Source of the DNA: Verrucomicrobiota bacterium
Lineage (GTDB): Bacteria > Verrucomicrobiota > Verrucomicrobiia > Opitutales > Opitutaceae
Direction of reading: 5' to 3'
DNA length: 64,000 bases
NCBI GenBank assembly: GCA_026398135.1
Contig: JAPLTN010000099.1
Coordinates: 1 to 64,000, forward strand
The notes below the pieces were generated by a model. It ran no database searches. It saw only the letters and a program-made list of their open reading frames with translations, and had not been told where the DNA came from. A program made the position numbers and the translations under genes. Positions 36,845 to 46,500 of the stretch are shown in pieces. Numbering within the stretch: the first letter of the stretch is position 1; every line of letters begins with the position of its first letter.

Positions 36845-36934
36845 TAATTGGCCGGGGACGGCCAACGCTACACAACGCATCATCTGAAAGTAATTTGTGC
36901 AGTAGATGCAGGGTTGGCCGTACCGGCCAATTCA
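36845..36934. repeat. Inverted-repeat element, copy 2 (GGAATTGGCCG family)
   Basis: Arms 36845-36872 and 36907-36934 (28 bp each, TAATTGGCCGGGGACGGCC and so on) are imperfect reverse complements and match the arms of the element at 24794-24887. The centre (34 bp) differs from that of copy 1. It lies between the phosphatase and ilvB genes, which converge. Confidence 0.75.
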
Positions 36935-36958
36935 GCTAAATTTGCAGGCAAATCAGGC

Positions 36959-38734
36959 TTACTTGAGGATCATTTCCTTCACCGTTTTACCGGCGGGGAT
37001 CATGGGCAGCACGTGTTCGGTGTAGGGCACGATGACGTCGAGCAGGTATGGGCCGTCGTGATCGAGCATCTCCTGAATCGCCTCGCGCAGCTCGGAGCGT
37101 TTGGAAACGCGGCGGGCCTTTACGCCGAAGCCTTTGGCGATGGTCACGTAGTCGGGATAGATGGCGGCCAGATTATCGGGCGAGCCGACGTTGTTTTTGT
37201 CACCGAGGATGGTGTTGCCGCGCACGCTGTTGTAGAAGCGGTCTTCCCATTGCACGACCATGCCGAGGTGTTGATTGTTCAAGATCATGGCCTTGGCGGC
37301 GATTTTCTCGATGTGGCAGGTGGCCAGCTCTTGCACGTTCATGAGGAATGAGCCGTCGCCGTCGATGTCGATCACGTGCTTGTCGGGACAGGCGACCTTC
37401 GCACCCATGGCGGCCGGGTAGCCGTAGCCCATCGCGCCGAGTCCAAGCGAGCTGATGTAGCGACGGGGTTCTTTAAAGGGATAAAACTGGGCGGCCCACA
37501 TCTGATGCTGGCCCACGCCGGTGGTGATGATTGCTTCGCCCTTGGTGAGCTCGTGCAGTACCTCGACCGCTTCCTGCGGCACGATGTGGCGGCTGTCCTC
37601 ATAGCTGAAGGGATAGTCGCGTTTCCAGGCGGAGCACTGGGTGTGCCAGGGCTTGGTATCGGGCGGGGTGAACTTAAGGGCGGCGATGAGTTCGTTGAGG
37701 CGCTTGAGGGCGTGCTTGATGTCGCTCTCTATGGCATACTGAACGCGTTTGTTTTTGTTATGTTCGGAGGCGTCGATGTCGATGTGGACGATGGTCGCGC
37801 CACCCGCGAATTTACCGGCGTCGCCCGTGATACGGTCATCAAAACGCGCACCGAGGCAGAGGAGCAGGTCGCATTGATCCACCGCCCAGTTGCCGAAGGC
37901 CGAGCCGTGCATGCCAAACCAGCGCAGGGAAAGCGGGTGGTCCTCCGGGAACGCACCCAGCCCCATAAGGGTGGTGGCGACCGGGATATTGGTTTTCTCG
38001 GCAAAGAGACGCAGGTCGGCGGAAGCCTCGGCAGATACGAGGCCGCCGCCGGTGTAGAGGATGGGCCGCTGGGCCTTGGCGACGAGGTCGAGGACCTGCT
38101 TGAGCTGGTCGTCGCTCGCGAGCGGGAACTCGGTCAGGGATTTGTTGGCAAACTCGATCGTGGCCGGAAAAACGGGCGTGAGTTTTGCCTGCTGAACGTC
38201 CTTGGGAATGTCGATGATGACCGGGCCGGGCCGACCGGAGCGGGCGAGGTAAAACGCTTCTTTGAAAATACGGGGCAGGTCGGCGGCGTTCAGCACGAGG
38301 TAGCTGTGCTTTACGATGGGCAGGGTCATGCCGAAGAAATCCGTTTCCTGAAACGCGGATTTGCCGATGAATTTGGAGAAAACCTGGCCGGTGATGCACA
38401 CCATGGGGGTCGAGTCCATGAAGGCGTCGGCGATGCCGGAGACGAGATTGGTGGCGCCGGGGCCGGAGGTGGCCATGCATACGCCGACTTTGCCGGTGGC
38501 GCGGGCGTAGCCTTCGGCGGCGAAGACACCGCCTTGTTCGTGGCGGGGCAGGATGACGCGAACCTTGTCGCTGCGGGCCAGGGCCTGGTGAAGTTCTTGC
38601 GAGGCGCCGCCGGGATAGGCGAAGATCACGTCCACATTCTCGCGCGAGAGACACTCGACGACGACATCAGCACCGTTCATGGCGCGGCCGATTTCGGGCT
38701 GAGGAGACGAGGTGGTCGAGGGGGACGGTTTCAT
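36959..38734 (-). CDS. ilvB: Acetolactate synthase large (catalytic) subunit
   Basis: A 591-residue thiamine-diphosphate enzyme condensing pyruvate with pyruvate or 2-oxobutyrate. The N-terminal PYR domain has F-A-Y-P-G-G-A-S and the catalytic glutamate in [14 protein letters not shown]. The FAD-binding middle domain follows, and the PP domain has the [12 protein letters not shown]...N-N-Q-H metal motif. The regulatory subunit gene ilvH is 16 kb away. ATG 38734 lies 6 nt after a TTG alternative. It follows argH by 163 bp on the same strand; that gap has a short inverted repeat (AGGCAAGAG/CTCTTGCCT) but no clear attenuator. Confidence 0.95.
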   Translation of the reverse strand: MKPSPSTTSSPQPEIGRAMNGADVVVECLSRENVDVIFAYPGGASQELHQALARSDKVRVILPRHEQGGVFAAEGYARATGKVGVCMATSGPGATNLVSGIADAFMDSTPMVCITGQVFSKFIGKSAFQETDFFGMTLPIVKHSYLVLNAADLPRIFKEAFYLARSGRPGPVIIDIPKDVQQAKLTPVFPATIEFANKSLTEFPLASDDQLKQVLDLVAKAQRPILYTGGGLVSAEASADLRLFAEKTNIPVATTLMGLGAFPEDHPLSLRWFGMHGSAFGNWAVDQCDLLLCLGARFDDRITGDAGKFAGGATIVHIDIDASEHNKNKRVQYAIESDIKHALKRLNELIAALKFTPPDTKPWHTQCSAWKRDYPFSYEDSRHIVPQEAVEVLHELTKGEAIITTGVGQHQMWAAQFYPFKEPRRYISSLGLGAMGYGYPAAMGAKVACPDKHVIDIDGDGSFLMNVQELATCHIEKIAAKAMILNNQHLGMVVQWEDRFYNSVRGNTILGDKNNVGSPDNLAAIYPDYVTIAKGFGVKARRVSKRSELREAIQEMLDHDGPYLLDVIVPYTEHVLPMIPAGKTVKEMILK

Positions 38735-38896
38735 GGGCAAAAGAGAAAAGGAAAAGGGGGAGCAAAACGTCGGGCGGGGGCGCGAGGCAAGAGGGAAGGC
38801 TGACGCTCGGCCTGGGAGGGTAACCCAAACCGAAGTCAGTGAATTCGTGAGGCAGTCACTCTTGCCTGGTGGATTCGCTTCGAAGGCAAGCGGAGA

Positions 38897-40300
38897 TCAA
38901 GCGGCGAGGGTTTTGGTCCAGCGGGCGATTTGTTTTTTCACCTGCGCGGGGCCGGGCATGCCGGTGCCGCGGCGTTTGGCCATGGCGCGTTTGAGATCGA
39001 ACACCGTGGCCCAGTCGTCCGCGTAGGCGGCGTGGCATTTTTTCACGTCGGCGGTGGCGAGTTGATTCAAGGGCTTGCCCTGAACTTCGGCGAGTTTCAC
39101 CACCGCGCCCACGGCGTGGTGCGCCTCGCGGAAGGGTACGCCGCGCTCCACGAGGTAATCGGCAAGATCGGTGGCGAGCAGGGCGGGATCGGCCACCGCC
39201 GCCGCGCAACGGGCGGGATTGACCGTCAGTCCGGCCAGCGTGCCAGCGAGCACTTCGGCCGAGACCGCCACGGTATCGAAGGTATCGAATACCGGCGGTT
39301 TGTCTTCCTGGAGGTCGCGATTGTAGGTCAGAGGCAGGCCTTTCACCATCGTGAGAAGCGCGGAGAGGTTGCCCACCAGTCGTCCGGATTTGCCCCGGAG
39401 TAATTCGCAGGAGTCGGGGTTTTTCTTCTGCGGCATGAGTGAAGAACCGGTGCAGAAGGCGTCGGGCAGTTCGATAAACTTAAACTCGGCGCTGGACCAC
39501 AGGATCAAATCTTCGGCGATACGGGAGACGTGCACGCCGAAGAGTGCACCGGCGGCGGCGAACTCCAGGAAGAGGTCACGGTCGGCCACGGTATCCATGG
39601 AGTTTTGGGTCACGCGCGGGCGGCCTTTTTCATCTACGAAACCGAGCTGGGTGGCGGTAAACTCGCGGTCGATGGGCAGGGTGGTGCCGGCGATGGCCCC
39701 GGCGCCGAGCGGGCACCAGTTGGCGTGTTTGGCGACGGCGAGGAAACGGGCGTGGTCGCGGTCGAGCATCTCCATCCAGGCGAAGAGGTGGTGGGCGAGG
39801 TAAACCGGTTGGGCGCGTTGGAGGTGGGTGTAGCCGGGGATGAGGACGCCGGTCTCGCGTTGCGTGAGAGTCAGCAAGGCGAGTTGGGCGTTGCGGATGC
39901 GAGTCTGCACCTCGGCGCAGGCCCACTTGAACCAGAGGCGCATGTCGGTCGCCACTTGGTCGTTGCGAGAGCGGGCGGTGTGGAGCTTGGCGGCGGCGGG
40001 CACGCGGGCGGTCAGCGCCTGCTCGATGTTCATGTGCACGTCTTCGAGCTGGATGCTCCAGGGGAACTTGCCCGCCTCGATCTCCTTTAAAATCGAGTCC
40101 AGCCCGGCGTGGATGGCGTCGCGCTCCTTGGGGGTGATCAGACCGACATGCGCGAGCATGGCGGAGTGGGCCTTGCTGCCCGCGATGTCGAAAGGAGCGA
40201 GGCGTTTATCGAAGGAAACGGATTCGCTGAATTGCTGCATCAACGCGGCCGGTCCGCTGGAAAAACGCCCGCCCCAAGTCGCCTGAGATTTTTTCGCCAT
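38897..40300 (-). CDS. argH: Argininosuccinate lyase
   Basis: A 467-residue member of the fumarase/aspartase superfamily, splitting argininosuccinate into arginine and fumarate. It begins W-G-G-R-F-S-S-G-P and carries [19 protein letters not shown], and the mobile signature loop [12 protein letters not shown] with the catalytic serine. ATG 40300 is chosen. Other arginine genes are not in the window. Confidence 0.96.
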   Translation of the reverse strand: MAKKSQATWGGRFSSGPAALMQQFSESVSFDKRLAPFDIAGSKAHSAMLAHVGLITPKERDAIHAGLDSILKEIEAGKFPWSIQLEDVHMNIEQALTARVPAAAKLHTARSRNDQVATDMRLWFKWACAEVQTRIRNAQLALLTLTQRETGVLIPGYTHLQRAQPVYLAHHLFAWMEMLDRDHARFLAVAKHANWCPLGAGAIAGTTLPIDREFTATQLGFVDEKGRPRVTQNSMDTVADRDLFLEFAAAGALFGVHVSRIAEDLILWSSAEFKFIELPDAFCTGSSLMPQKKNPDSCELLRGKSGRLVGNLSALLTMVKGLPLTYNRDLQEDKPPVFDTFDTVAVSAEVLAGTLAGLTVNPARCAAAVADPALLATDLADYLVERGVPFREAHHAVGAVVKLAEVQGKPLNQLATADVKKCHAAYADDWATVFDLKRAMAKRRGTGMPGPAQVKKQIARWTKTLAA

Positions 40301-40414
40301 GTGTTTTTTATAATGAAGCGGCCAGCACACGGCGCGGCTAAAGCTTGGGCAACGCGAATGTGTGAGCGACGCACGAGCTTGGGTTATAACTGTGCGCCAG
40401 CGCGGAGAAAAAAA

Positions 40415-40825
40415 TCAGTCCGCCCAGACGAACACGATGTCTTTCTGAACTTCAGGGGCGAGGGAGCGGTGCACGGGACAGCCGCGGGCGGCGCGTTCCA
40501 GTTCGCCGGCGGGCACGCTGCGCGCGGAGGCGGGCAACCAGATCGTGGCCGCGAGGCGGGCGATGGAGCGCGGCGGCGTGGCGGTCATCTCTTTGGTCAC
40601 TTCGTAACGCAGAGGGCCGAGTTCCTGCCCGTGTTTGCGGGCCATCAAGGCCATGGTGGTGGCGATGCAGGTGACGAAGGCGGTGGCGACGAGATCGGTG
40701 GGGGAGAAGGATTCGCCCAAACCCTGGTTGTCGCGGGGGGCATCGGTGGCGAGAGACGTGCCCGAGGGCTCGTGTTTGGCGGTGCAGCGCAGGCTGCCAT
40801 CGTAGGTGCCGGTGATTTTGACCAT
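40415..40825 (-). CDS. OsmC-family protein
   Basis: A 136-residue thiol peroxidase-like protein (OsmC/Ohr fold). Two conserved cysteines are visible: one in A-F-V-T-C-I-A-T-T-M and one in R-G-C-P-V-H-R-S-L. The spacing matches the YhfA/OsmC-type subgroup. A role in reducing organic peroxides is inferred from the family. Its start lies 38 bp from the end of the tRNA-Arg gene on the same strand. Confidence 0.9.
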   Translation of the reverse strand: MVKITGTYDGSLRCTAKHEPSGTSLATDAPRDNQGLGESFSPTDLVATAFVTCIATTMALMARKHGQELGPLRYEVTKEMTATPPRSIARLAATIWLPASARSVPAGELERAARGCPVHRSLAPEVQKDIVFVWAD

Positions 40826-40863
40826 GCGTGATTAAGGTTAAACCTCACGTCGTGAGGCAAGCG

Positions 40864-40940
40864 TGGTGTGCCCGGCGGGATTCGAACCCACGACCGTCCG
40901 CTTAGAAGGCGGATGCTCTATCCAGCTGAGCTACGAGCAC
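40864..40940 (-). tRNA. tRNA-Arg (anticodon TCT)
   Basis: A 77-nt tRNA on the minus strand with encoded CCA. The acceptor GTGCTCG pairs with CGGGCAC (one G-T), the anticodon loop CTTCTAA reads TCT, and box B is GGTTCGAATCC. Confidence 0.97.
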
Positions 40941-41037
40941 ATGTTTCGCTGACTGGAGATGACTATTTTCGCTCCGGGCCCGGCGGCAAGACGCGTTTCG
41001 CCGTAAGGGCGAGGAAACGCGCGGGCGGGAGTAGGCA

Positions 41038-42168
41038 TCAAAGTTTGAGCTTGGTGCGGAGGTAGGGCGCGGTGGGGGAATTCTTTTGTTTAAGCAGGCC
41101 GGCGAGGGGGCCTTCGTAGAGGAGTTCGCCGCCGTCGGGGCCGCCGACCGGGCCAAGTTCCAAGATCCAGTCGGCCTCGGCGAGCAGGTCGAGGTGGTGT
41201 TCGATGACGATCACGGTGTGGCCTTGATCGACGAGGGCGTGGAGTACGCCGATGAGTTTTTCGCAGTCGCTCAGGTGCAGGCCGATGGTGGGCTCTTCGA
41301 GGATGTAGAGGTTTTGAAAACCGATGTTGCGGCTGCGTTCGCGGTAGCTGGCGAGGCCGTGGGTGAGCTCGGTGACGAGTTTGAGGCGCTGGGCTTCGCC
41401 GCCGCTCAGGGTGGGGGATGACTGGCCGAGGGTGAGGTAGCCCAGGCCGCAGTCGCACATGAGCTGGCAGACTTGGCTTAGTTGGCTGTGAAAATCGAAA
41501 TAGGTGACGGCCTCCTCGAAGGTGAGGGCGAGCACGTCGGCGATGTTTTTGCCCTTCCAGCGAAGATCGGAGAGTTCGGGCGCATAACGGGTGCCGCGGC
41601 AGTCGTCGCAGGGCAGGTAGGTGTCGGGCATGAAGGCCATTTCGAGTTTCACCCGCCCGCCGCCGGCACAGGTCTCGCAACGGCCGCCGGCGGTGTTGAA
41701 GGAGAAACGTCCGGCGGTGTAGCCGCGGATTTGAGACTCGGGGATGCCGGCGAAGAAGGTGCGGATGAGGTCGAAAATGCCGAGGTAGGTGGCGGGGGTG
41801 GAGCGCGGGGTTTTGCCGATGGGGGACTGGTCCACCTCGATAACTTGTTTGAAGCCGTGGGCTCCCGTGAGCGTGGAGAAGGGCGCGGAGAGCGTGGAGT
41901 CGGAGGCGGCATTCGCAAGCGAACGCCCTACGCCGGAGGAGGGGTAGTCGGTGGCTTTGGCGTAGGCTTTTCCGGTGAGTTTGGCGGTCTTGGTTTTGAT
42001 CGCGTGGGCGACGGCGGGGTAGAGCATGTCGCGGAAGAGGGTGGATTTACCCGCGCCGGAGGGACCGCAGACCATCGTCAGACGCCCGAGGGGGATATGG
42101 ACGTCGAAGCCTTTGAGGTTGCGCAGGCGGGCGTCGGTCAGGGTGAGCCAGGTGGGGGCGGAAGACAT
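41038..42168 (-). CDS. UvrA-like protein, detached C-terminal ATPase half
   Basis: A 376-residue protein equal to the second ABC half of UvrA. It has L-R-N-L-K-G-F-D-V-H-I-P-L-G with Walker A G-P-S-G-A-G-K-S-T, Q-S-P-I-G-K-T-P-R-S, a zinc module C-E-T-C-x-G-G-G ... C-D-D-C-R-G-T-R-Y, and the ABC signature L-S-G-G-E-A-Q-R-L-K-L with Walker B Y-I-L-E-E-P-T-I-G-L-H. It is the piece missing from the end of the 1627-residue UvrA-like gene upstream on the same strand. A palindromic repeat at 41908-41931 adds V-G-R-S-L-A-N-A-A near residue 79. Whether the two proteins reassociate is unknown. Confidence 0.88.
   Translation of the reverse strand: MSSAPTWLTLTDARLRNLKGFDVHIPLGRLTMVCGPSGAGKSTLFRDMLYPAVAHAIKTKTAKLTGKAYAKATDYPSSGVGRSLANAASDSTLSAPFSTLTGAHGFKQVIEVDQSPIGKTPRSTPATYLGIFDLIRTFFAGIPESQIRGYTAGRFSFNTAGGRCETCAGGGRVKLEMAFMPDTYLPCDDCRGTRYAPELSDLRWKGKNIADVLALTFEEAVTYFDFHSQLSQVCQLMCDCGLGYLTLGQSSPTLSGGEAQRLKLVTELTHGLASYRERSRNIGFQNLYILEEPTIGLHLSDCEKLIGVLHALVDQGHTVIVIEHHLDLLAEADWILELGPVGGPDGGELLYEGPLAGLLKQKNSPTAPYLRTKLKL
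41908..41931. repeat. VGRSLANAA-coding palindromic repeat, copy A
   Basis: The sequence GGCATTCGCAAGCGAACGCC plus CTAC has an 8-bp inverted repeat around CAAG. It is in frame in the detached UvrA half. GGAGGC precedes it and CGGAGG follows nearby, as at copy D (46978). Confidence 0.85.
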
Positions 42169-42230
42169 GGGAGCGAGGGCCGCAGGGAGTCACCGTTTGG
42201 AGTAAATGTCAGGCGGGCGGGCCGGAAAAA

Positions 42231-42653
42231 TCAGCTCAAGAGGTGGAGGGCGGCGGGGCCACCGGGGATGAGGGTGGGGTCGAGGGCGCGGTCGAAGGTG
42301 GCGAGGCGGGCGTGGCGGGAGACGGCGAGGGCGAGCAGGTAAAGGTCGGTCAGGTGCGCGGCGGCGGGAAGGCGTGGGAAGCGGCGGGCGTCGAGCAGGG
42401 AGTGGGCGTCGGGCCAGAATTGGTGGCCGGGCAAGGAAGTGATACTGGAGAGCAGGATGCGGGTGGCTTCGGTGGAGCCGGGGCTGTTGGGATAATTGGG
42501 ATTCCCGAGGATGCGAAGCACGGCGTTTTCGGTGATGGGGCAGGTGGCCCAGCCGGAGCTTGAGTGGGCCTTGAAAAAGGCTTTTGCGGGTTGGTGGTGA
42601 GGATGGGCCGGATCGAGCAGGGCGATCAGGACGTTGACATCGAGGAGGTGCAT
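42231..42653 (-). CDS. VapC-like PIN-domain toxin
   Basis: A 140-residue PIN ribonuclease beginning M-H-L-L-D-V-N-V-L-I-A-L-L-D with catalytic D5. E43 lies in T-E-N-A-V-L-R-I-L, and further acids in H-L-T-D-L-Y-L-L-A-L-A and L-A-T-F-D-R-A. It is the toxin of a type II toxin-antitoxin pair and probably cleaves tRNA or rRNA, as VapC proteins do. ATG overlaps the antitoxin stop by one base (TAATG), so translation is coupled. The pair lies between the two halves of uvrA. Confidence 0.9.
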   Translation of the reverse strand: MHLLDVNVLIALLDPAHPHHQPAKAFFKAHSSSGWATCPITENAVLRILGNPNYPNSPGSTEATRILLSSITSLPGHQFWPDAHSLLDARRFPRLPAAAHLTDLYLLALAVSRHARLATFDRALDPTLIPGGPAALHLLS

Positions 42654-42946
42654 TAGCTTCGGCGGGCGAAATTTATGGCACGGTCGAGTTCCTCTTGGTC
42701 GATGTCGTCCTGGATTTTGCAGATGGTCTCGAGGGTAACAGTTTCGCCGGGGTGGCGTTTGAGGACCAGAAAGCCGAGTTCGTTGAGTTCGAACTTATCG
42801 TCGGGAAGGGGTGCGGCGGGGGCGGGTTGCTGGATTTCGCGACGGAGGGCGTGTTCGACGATGGCTTTGAGGGTGGTGTGGCGGCGGGCGGCGACGGCCT
42901 TGGCCTCAATGAGCAAATCGTCGGGAAGATCGAGGGTGGTTTTCAT
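42653..42946 (-). CDS. VapB-like ribbon-helix-helix antitoxin
   Basis: A 97-residue protein. The first ~35 residues (M-K-T-T-L-D-L-P-D-D-L-L-I-E-A-K-A-V-A-A, then L-K-A-I-V-E-H-A-L-R-R) form a ribbon-helix-helix DNA-binding domain. The acidic remainder (D-D-K-F-E-L and D-I-D-Q-E-E-L-D-R-A) would wrap the toxin. It precedes vapC and probably autoregulates from the repeats just upstream. Confidence 0.88.
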   Translation of the reverse strand: MKTTLDLPDDLLIEAKAVAARRHTTLKAIVEHALRREIQQPAPAAPLPDDKFELNELGFLVLKRHPGETVTLETICKIQDDIDQEELDRAINFARRS

Positions 42947-42976
42947 ATATGGGTGGATATATGGTTATATGGGTTA
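42946..42976 (-). promoter_or_regulatory. Candidate vapB operator/promoter: three CCATATA-type repeats
   Basis: Directly before the antitoxin ATG, the minus strand has three copies of CCATATA-like sequence at about 10-nt spacing in an AT-rich stretch unlike its surroundings. This fits an operator for the ribbon-helix-helix antitoxin overlapping the promoter. Confidence 0.4.
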
Positions 42977-43040
42977 AGGGCAAGGCCGGGGTGTAAATCC
43001 AAGGTGTGGCCGATGCCGATGCAGCCCGGCGCTCCGGGTC

Positions 43041-43454
43041 CTAAGGAGGTTGGCGCTGGCCGTAGTTAGGCGAGGGAAAGGCGGTGATGACGTAGGGGTT
43101 GCCGCGTTCGAGGTCCCAGAAGTAGTGAAGATTGCCGTTGGAAAGGATGACGAAGCGGCAGTTCTGGGATTTGGCGTAGCGGCGGGCCTGCTCTTTTCCG
43201 ATGAGCGGGTTTTTATCCTCGGCCTTGGCTTCGAGCACGATGAAGGGGAAGCCCTTGTCGTTGAGCAGGAGGAAGTCGATGAAGCCCTTGGCGGCCGTCT
43301 CAAAGTTTTCGCCGAGTGCGTCGAGATCAGCGGGGCGCAGGGTGACGCTGGGCTCGAGCTGGATGTTGGCAGGGCCGGAGGAGTCGGAGAAAAAGCGCCA
43401 GCCCGCAGCTTCGAGGAGGCGGTTGATTTTGATGCGGGCGGAGGCTTCTTTCAT
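43041..43454 (-). pseudogene. Truncated HsdR-type (type I restriction R subunit) N-terminus
   Basis: Only 137 residues remain of a protein family normally 800-1000 long. The N-terminal PD-(D/E)XK-like nuclease region is recognisable: G-F-I-D-F-L-L-L-N-D, F-I-V-L-E-A-K-A-E-D-K-N-P-L, and E-Q-A-R-R-Y-A-K, ending F-V-I-L-S-N-G-N-L-H-Y-F-W-D. The frame stops after Y-V-I-T-A-F-P-S-P with a short unrelated tail. The helicase part is gone. It probably marks a deletion or rearrangement in former defence DNA next to vapBC, within the uvrA gap. The 43455-43569 stretch holds nothing recognisable. Confidence 0.7.
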
Positions 43455-43569
43455 CGAGGCGCGGTTGTGACAGTGGGCTGTCCGTATACGGCGATAAGTG
43501 GATGTGTTGTGGGTGAAGTGGCTGGGTGCAGCAAGTGTGCACAGCGGTAGGGGGTAAGGAGTGCGGATG

Positions 43570-46500
43570 TCAGCTGCGGGAGCGTGGCTTGGCGGCGGGA
43601 GGCTTGGGCACGGGACGGTAGGAACCGCGCAGGGGGTGTTTGATGCCGTGGCTGAGGTAGCGACCGGTGAGGGATTTTTCGATGCGCTTCACCTCGGCGG
43701 GGGTGCCTTCGGCGAGGATCTCGCCGCCGTGTATGCCGGCGGCGGGGCCGAGGTCGATGAGGTGGTCGCAGCGCTCCATGAGGTCGTCGTCGTGCTCGAC
43801 GACGAGGAGGGTGTTTCCTTTGTCGCGCAGGGCCTGGAGGGTCTCGATGAGGCGGTCGTTGTCGCGGGCGTGCAGGCCGATGGACGGCTCATCCAGCACG
43901 TAGAGCACACCGGCGAGGTTGGTGCCGAGCTGGGCGGCGAGCCGGATGCGTTGGGCTTCGCCGCCGCTGAGGGTATCGGTGGGGCGGTCGAGGCTGAGGT
44001 AGCCGAGGCCGACGTGGTCGAGGAATTTGAGGCGTTCGCGGATCTGGGGCAGGATGTCCTGTACGATGGCGCGGCCGCGTTCGTCGAGGTCGAGTTGGTC
44101 GAGGCTGCGCAGGAGCGAGGCGGGCGGGGCTGCGAGCAGCTGGGGGAGGGAGAGGGGCGGGTGTTTGCCGGTGAAGTGGAGTTTTACGGCGCGGGGAATG
44201 CGGGCGAGGCGCTGGCCGTGGCAGTCGGGGCAGGCGGCGCCGGCGTCGGCGAGATCGGCTTCAGATTCGATGCCAAAGGCGCGGAGACGGGCGGCAGGAT
44301 CGTCGTCGTTTTTGGCGTCGTCGTCGGGCACGAGCATCCAGGGGAAAACGCGGCCGTGGCCCCGGCAGGTGGGACACCAGCCGCGGGGGGAGTTGTGGGA
44401 AAAGTGCTTGGGGTCGAGTTCGGGGAAACTCTCGCCGGTCTCGGCGTCGGTGCGGGTAGTGGAAAACCAACTGAGCACGGTGCCTTTTTCGCTGAGGAGG
44501 AAACACGCGCCTTTGCCGAGGCGGAGGGCTTCGTCGAGAGCGGCGGCGGGTTTTTCTTTGGCGTTGGTGGTTTTGAGATCGGCGACGACGACTTCGACGT
44601 CGTGTTCGGAGTAGCGGTCGAGCTTGGAGAAGGCGGAGACGGGGAAAACTCGGCCGTCGGCGCGCATGAGTTCGTAGCCGTGGTCTTCGATCCAGGTGGC
44701 GATGGGTTGATGGTGTCCCTTGCGGCCGCGCACGAGAGGGGCGCAGAGGTAGAGGTGTTTGGCTTTTTTGCCGGCGGGGGAGGCGATAACGGTGGCTAAG
44801 AGGCGGGCGAGCTGAGGGCGGCTGAGGGGGCGGACGGGGCGGTCGGTATCGGGGTGGTGCTGGATGCCGAGGCGGGCGTAGAGGAGGCGGAGGTATTGGG
44901 CGACCTCGGTGATGGTGGCGACGGTGCTCTTGCGGGAGCCGCGGGTGATGCGTTGCTCGATGGCGACGGTGGGCGGGATGCCGGTGAGGCGGTCCACGGC
45001 GGGGCGCGGCATCTGCTCGACGAATTGGCGGGCGTAGGCGCTCATGGAGTCCATGAAGCGGCGCTGGCCCTCGCCGAAGATGATGTCGAAGGCGAGGGTG
45101 CTCTTGCCGGAGCCCGAGACGCCGGTGACGACGTTGAGCTGGCGGTGGGGGATGGAGAGAGAGAGGTTTTTTAGGTTGTTTTCGCGTGCGCCCTCGACGC
45201 GAAGGACGGGGGCATTCGCAAGCGAGCGCACTACTTCGTGGGCGGGCTCGGCTGCGAGCTGGTCGGCGTCGGCGGCAGTAGTGTAACCAATTTGGTTACA
45301 CGTGTCGGTCTGGCCAGTGCGGCAAGGTGTAACCAAATTGGTTACACTTTTCAGGAGAGTGGATGTGGGGATCGGGGGGATGGTGTAACCAATATGGTTA
45401 CACTGTAGCGCCAGGGCTAGGTAGGGGGCGGTGGCGGTGGGGGAGCGGGAGACGTCTTCGGGCGTGCCTTCGGCGACGATGTGGCCGCCGCCAGAGCCGG
45501 CGTCGGGGCCGATCTCGATGAGCCAGTCAGCGGACTTGAGGACGTCGAGGTTGTGCTCGATGACGATCAGGCTGTGGCCGCGATCCACCAGGGATTGGAG
45601 CACGGTGAGCAGGCGGGCGACGTCGTGGCGGTGCAGGCCAGTGGTGGGTTCGTCGAGGAGGAGAAGAGCGCCGCCGCCGACGGCGGCGGAATGACCAATG
45701 GAGGAGGCGGATGACGGAGCGGCATTCGCAAGCGAACGCCCTACGGTGTCGGTCGTGTAGCCGGTGAGGTATTTGACGAGTTTGAGGCGTTGGGCCTCGC
45801 CGCCGCTGAGGGTGTTGAGGGGTTGGCCGAGCGTGAGGTAGCCGAGGCCGACTTCGTCGAGCACGGCGAGGCGGGCGCGGATGGCGGGTTGGGCGGCGAA
45901 GTGTTCAAGGGCGTCGCTGACAGAGGTGTTGAGCAGGTCGGCGACGGATGTGCCTTGGTGGGTGATGGCAAGGATCTCGGGCTTGAAGCGGCGGCCTTCG
46001 CAGACGGGGCAGGGGACGAAGACGTCGGAGAGGAACTGCATCTCGACGCGTTCGTAGCCAAGGCCCTGGCAGTGGTCGCAGCGGCCGTCGCCGGCGTTGA
46101 AGGAGAAACTCGACGCGCTGAAGCCGGCGGCTTCGGCGGCGGGGGTGTCGGCGTAGAGTTCGCGGATGAGTTCCCAGGCTTCGGTGTAGAGGGCGGGGTT
46201 GGAGCGCGGGGTGCGGGAGAGGGGGGACTGGTCCACGAGGACGATCTCGGTGAAGGCGTCGTCACCGGTGATGGAATCGATCTGGGCGGCGTCTTCGGTG
46301 AGCTGGCGGCGTTTGGCGAGCAGGCCTTGGTGGATGACTTTGTCGAGCAGGGTGGATTTGCCGGAACCGGAGACGCCGGACAAAGCCACGAAGCGGTGGA
46401 GGGGGAGGTGGAGGGTGAGGTTGCGGAGGTTGTGCTTGTTGACGCCGGTGAAGGTGAGCCAGGGCTGATTTATGATTTGAGATTTATGATTTGAGATTTG

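Noticed and set aside
38741-38896. Attenuator or riboswitch before ilvB
   Set aside because: A short inverted repeat is present, but no leader peptide with branched-chain codons, no terminator with a T tract and no T-box features were seen.
43561-44799. Long plus-strand open frames opposite uvrA (also opposite recD2, ettA and argH)
   Set aside because: Glycine-, glutamate- and valine-rich shadows of strongly coding minus-strand genes; no motif is recognisable.
45200-45410. Intein or intron in uvrA
   Set aside because: The extra material is short repeats without splicing-domain motifs or endonuclease; they are read as part of the linker.
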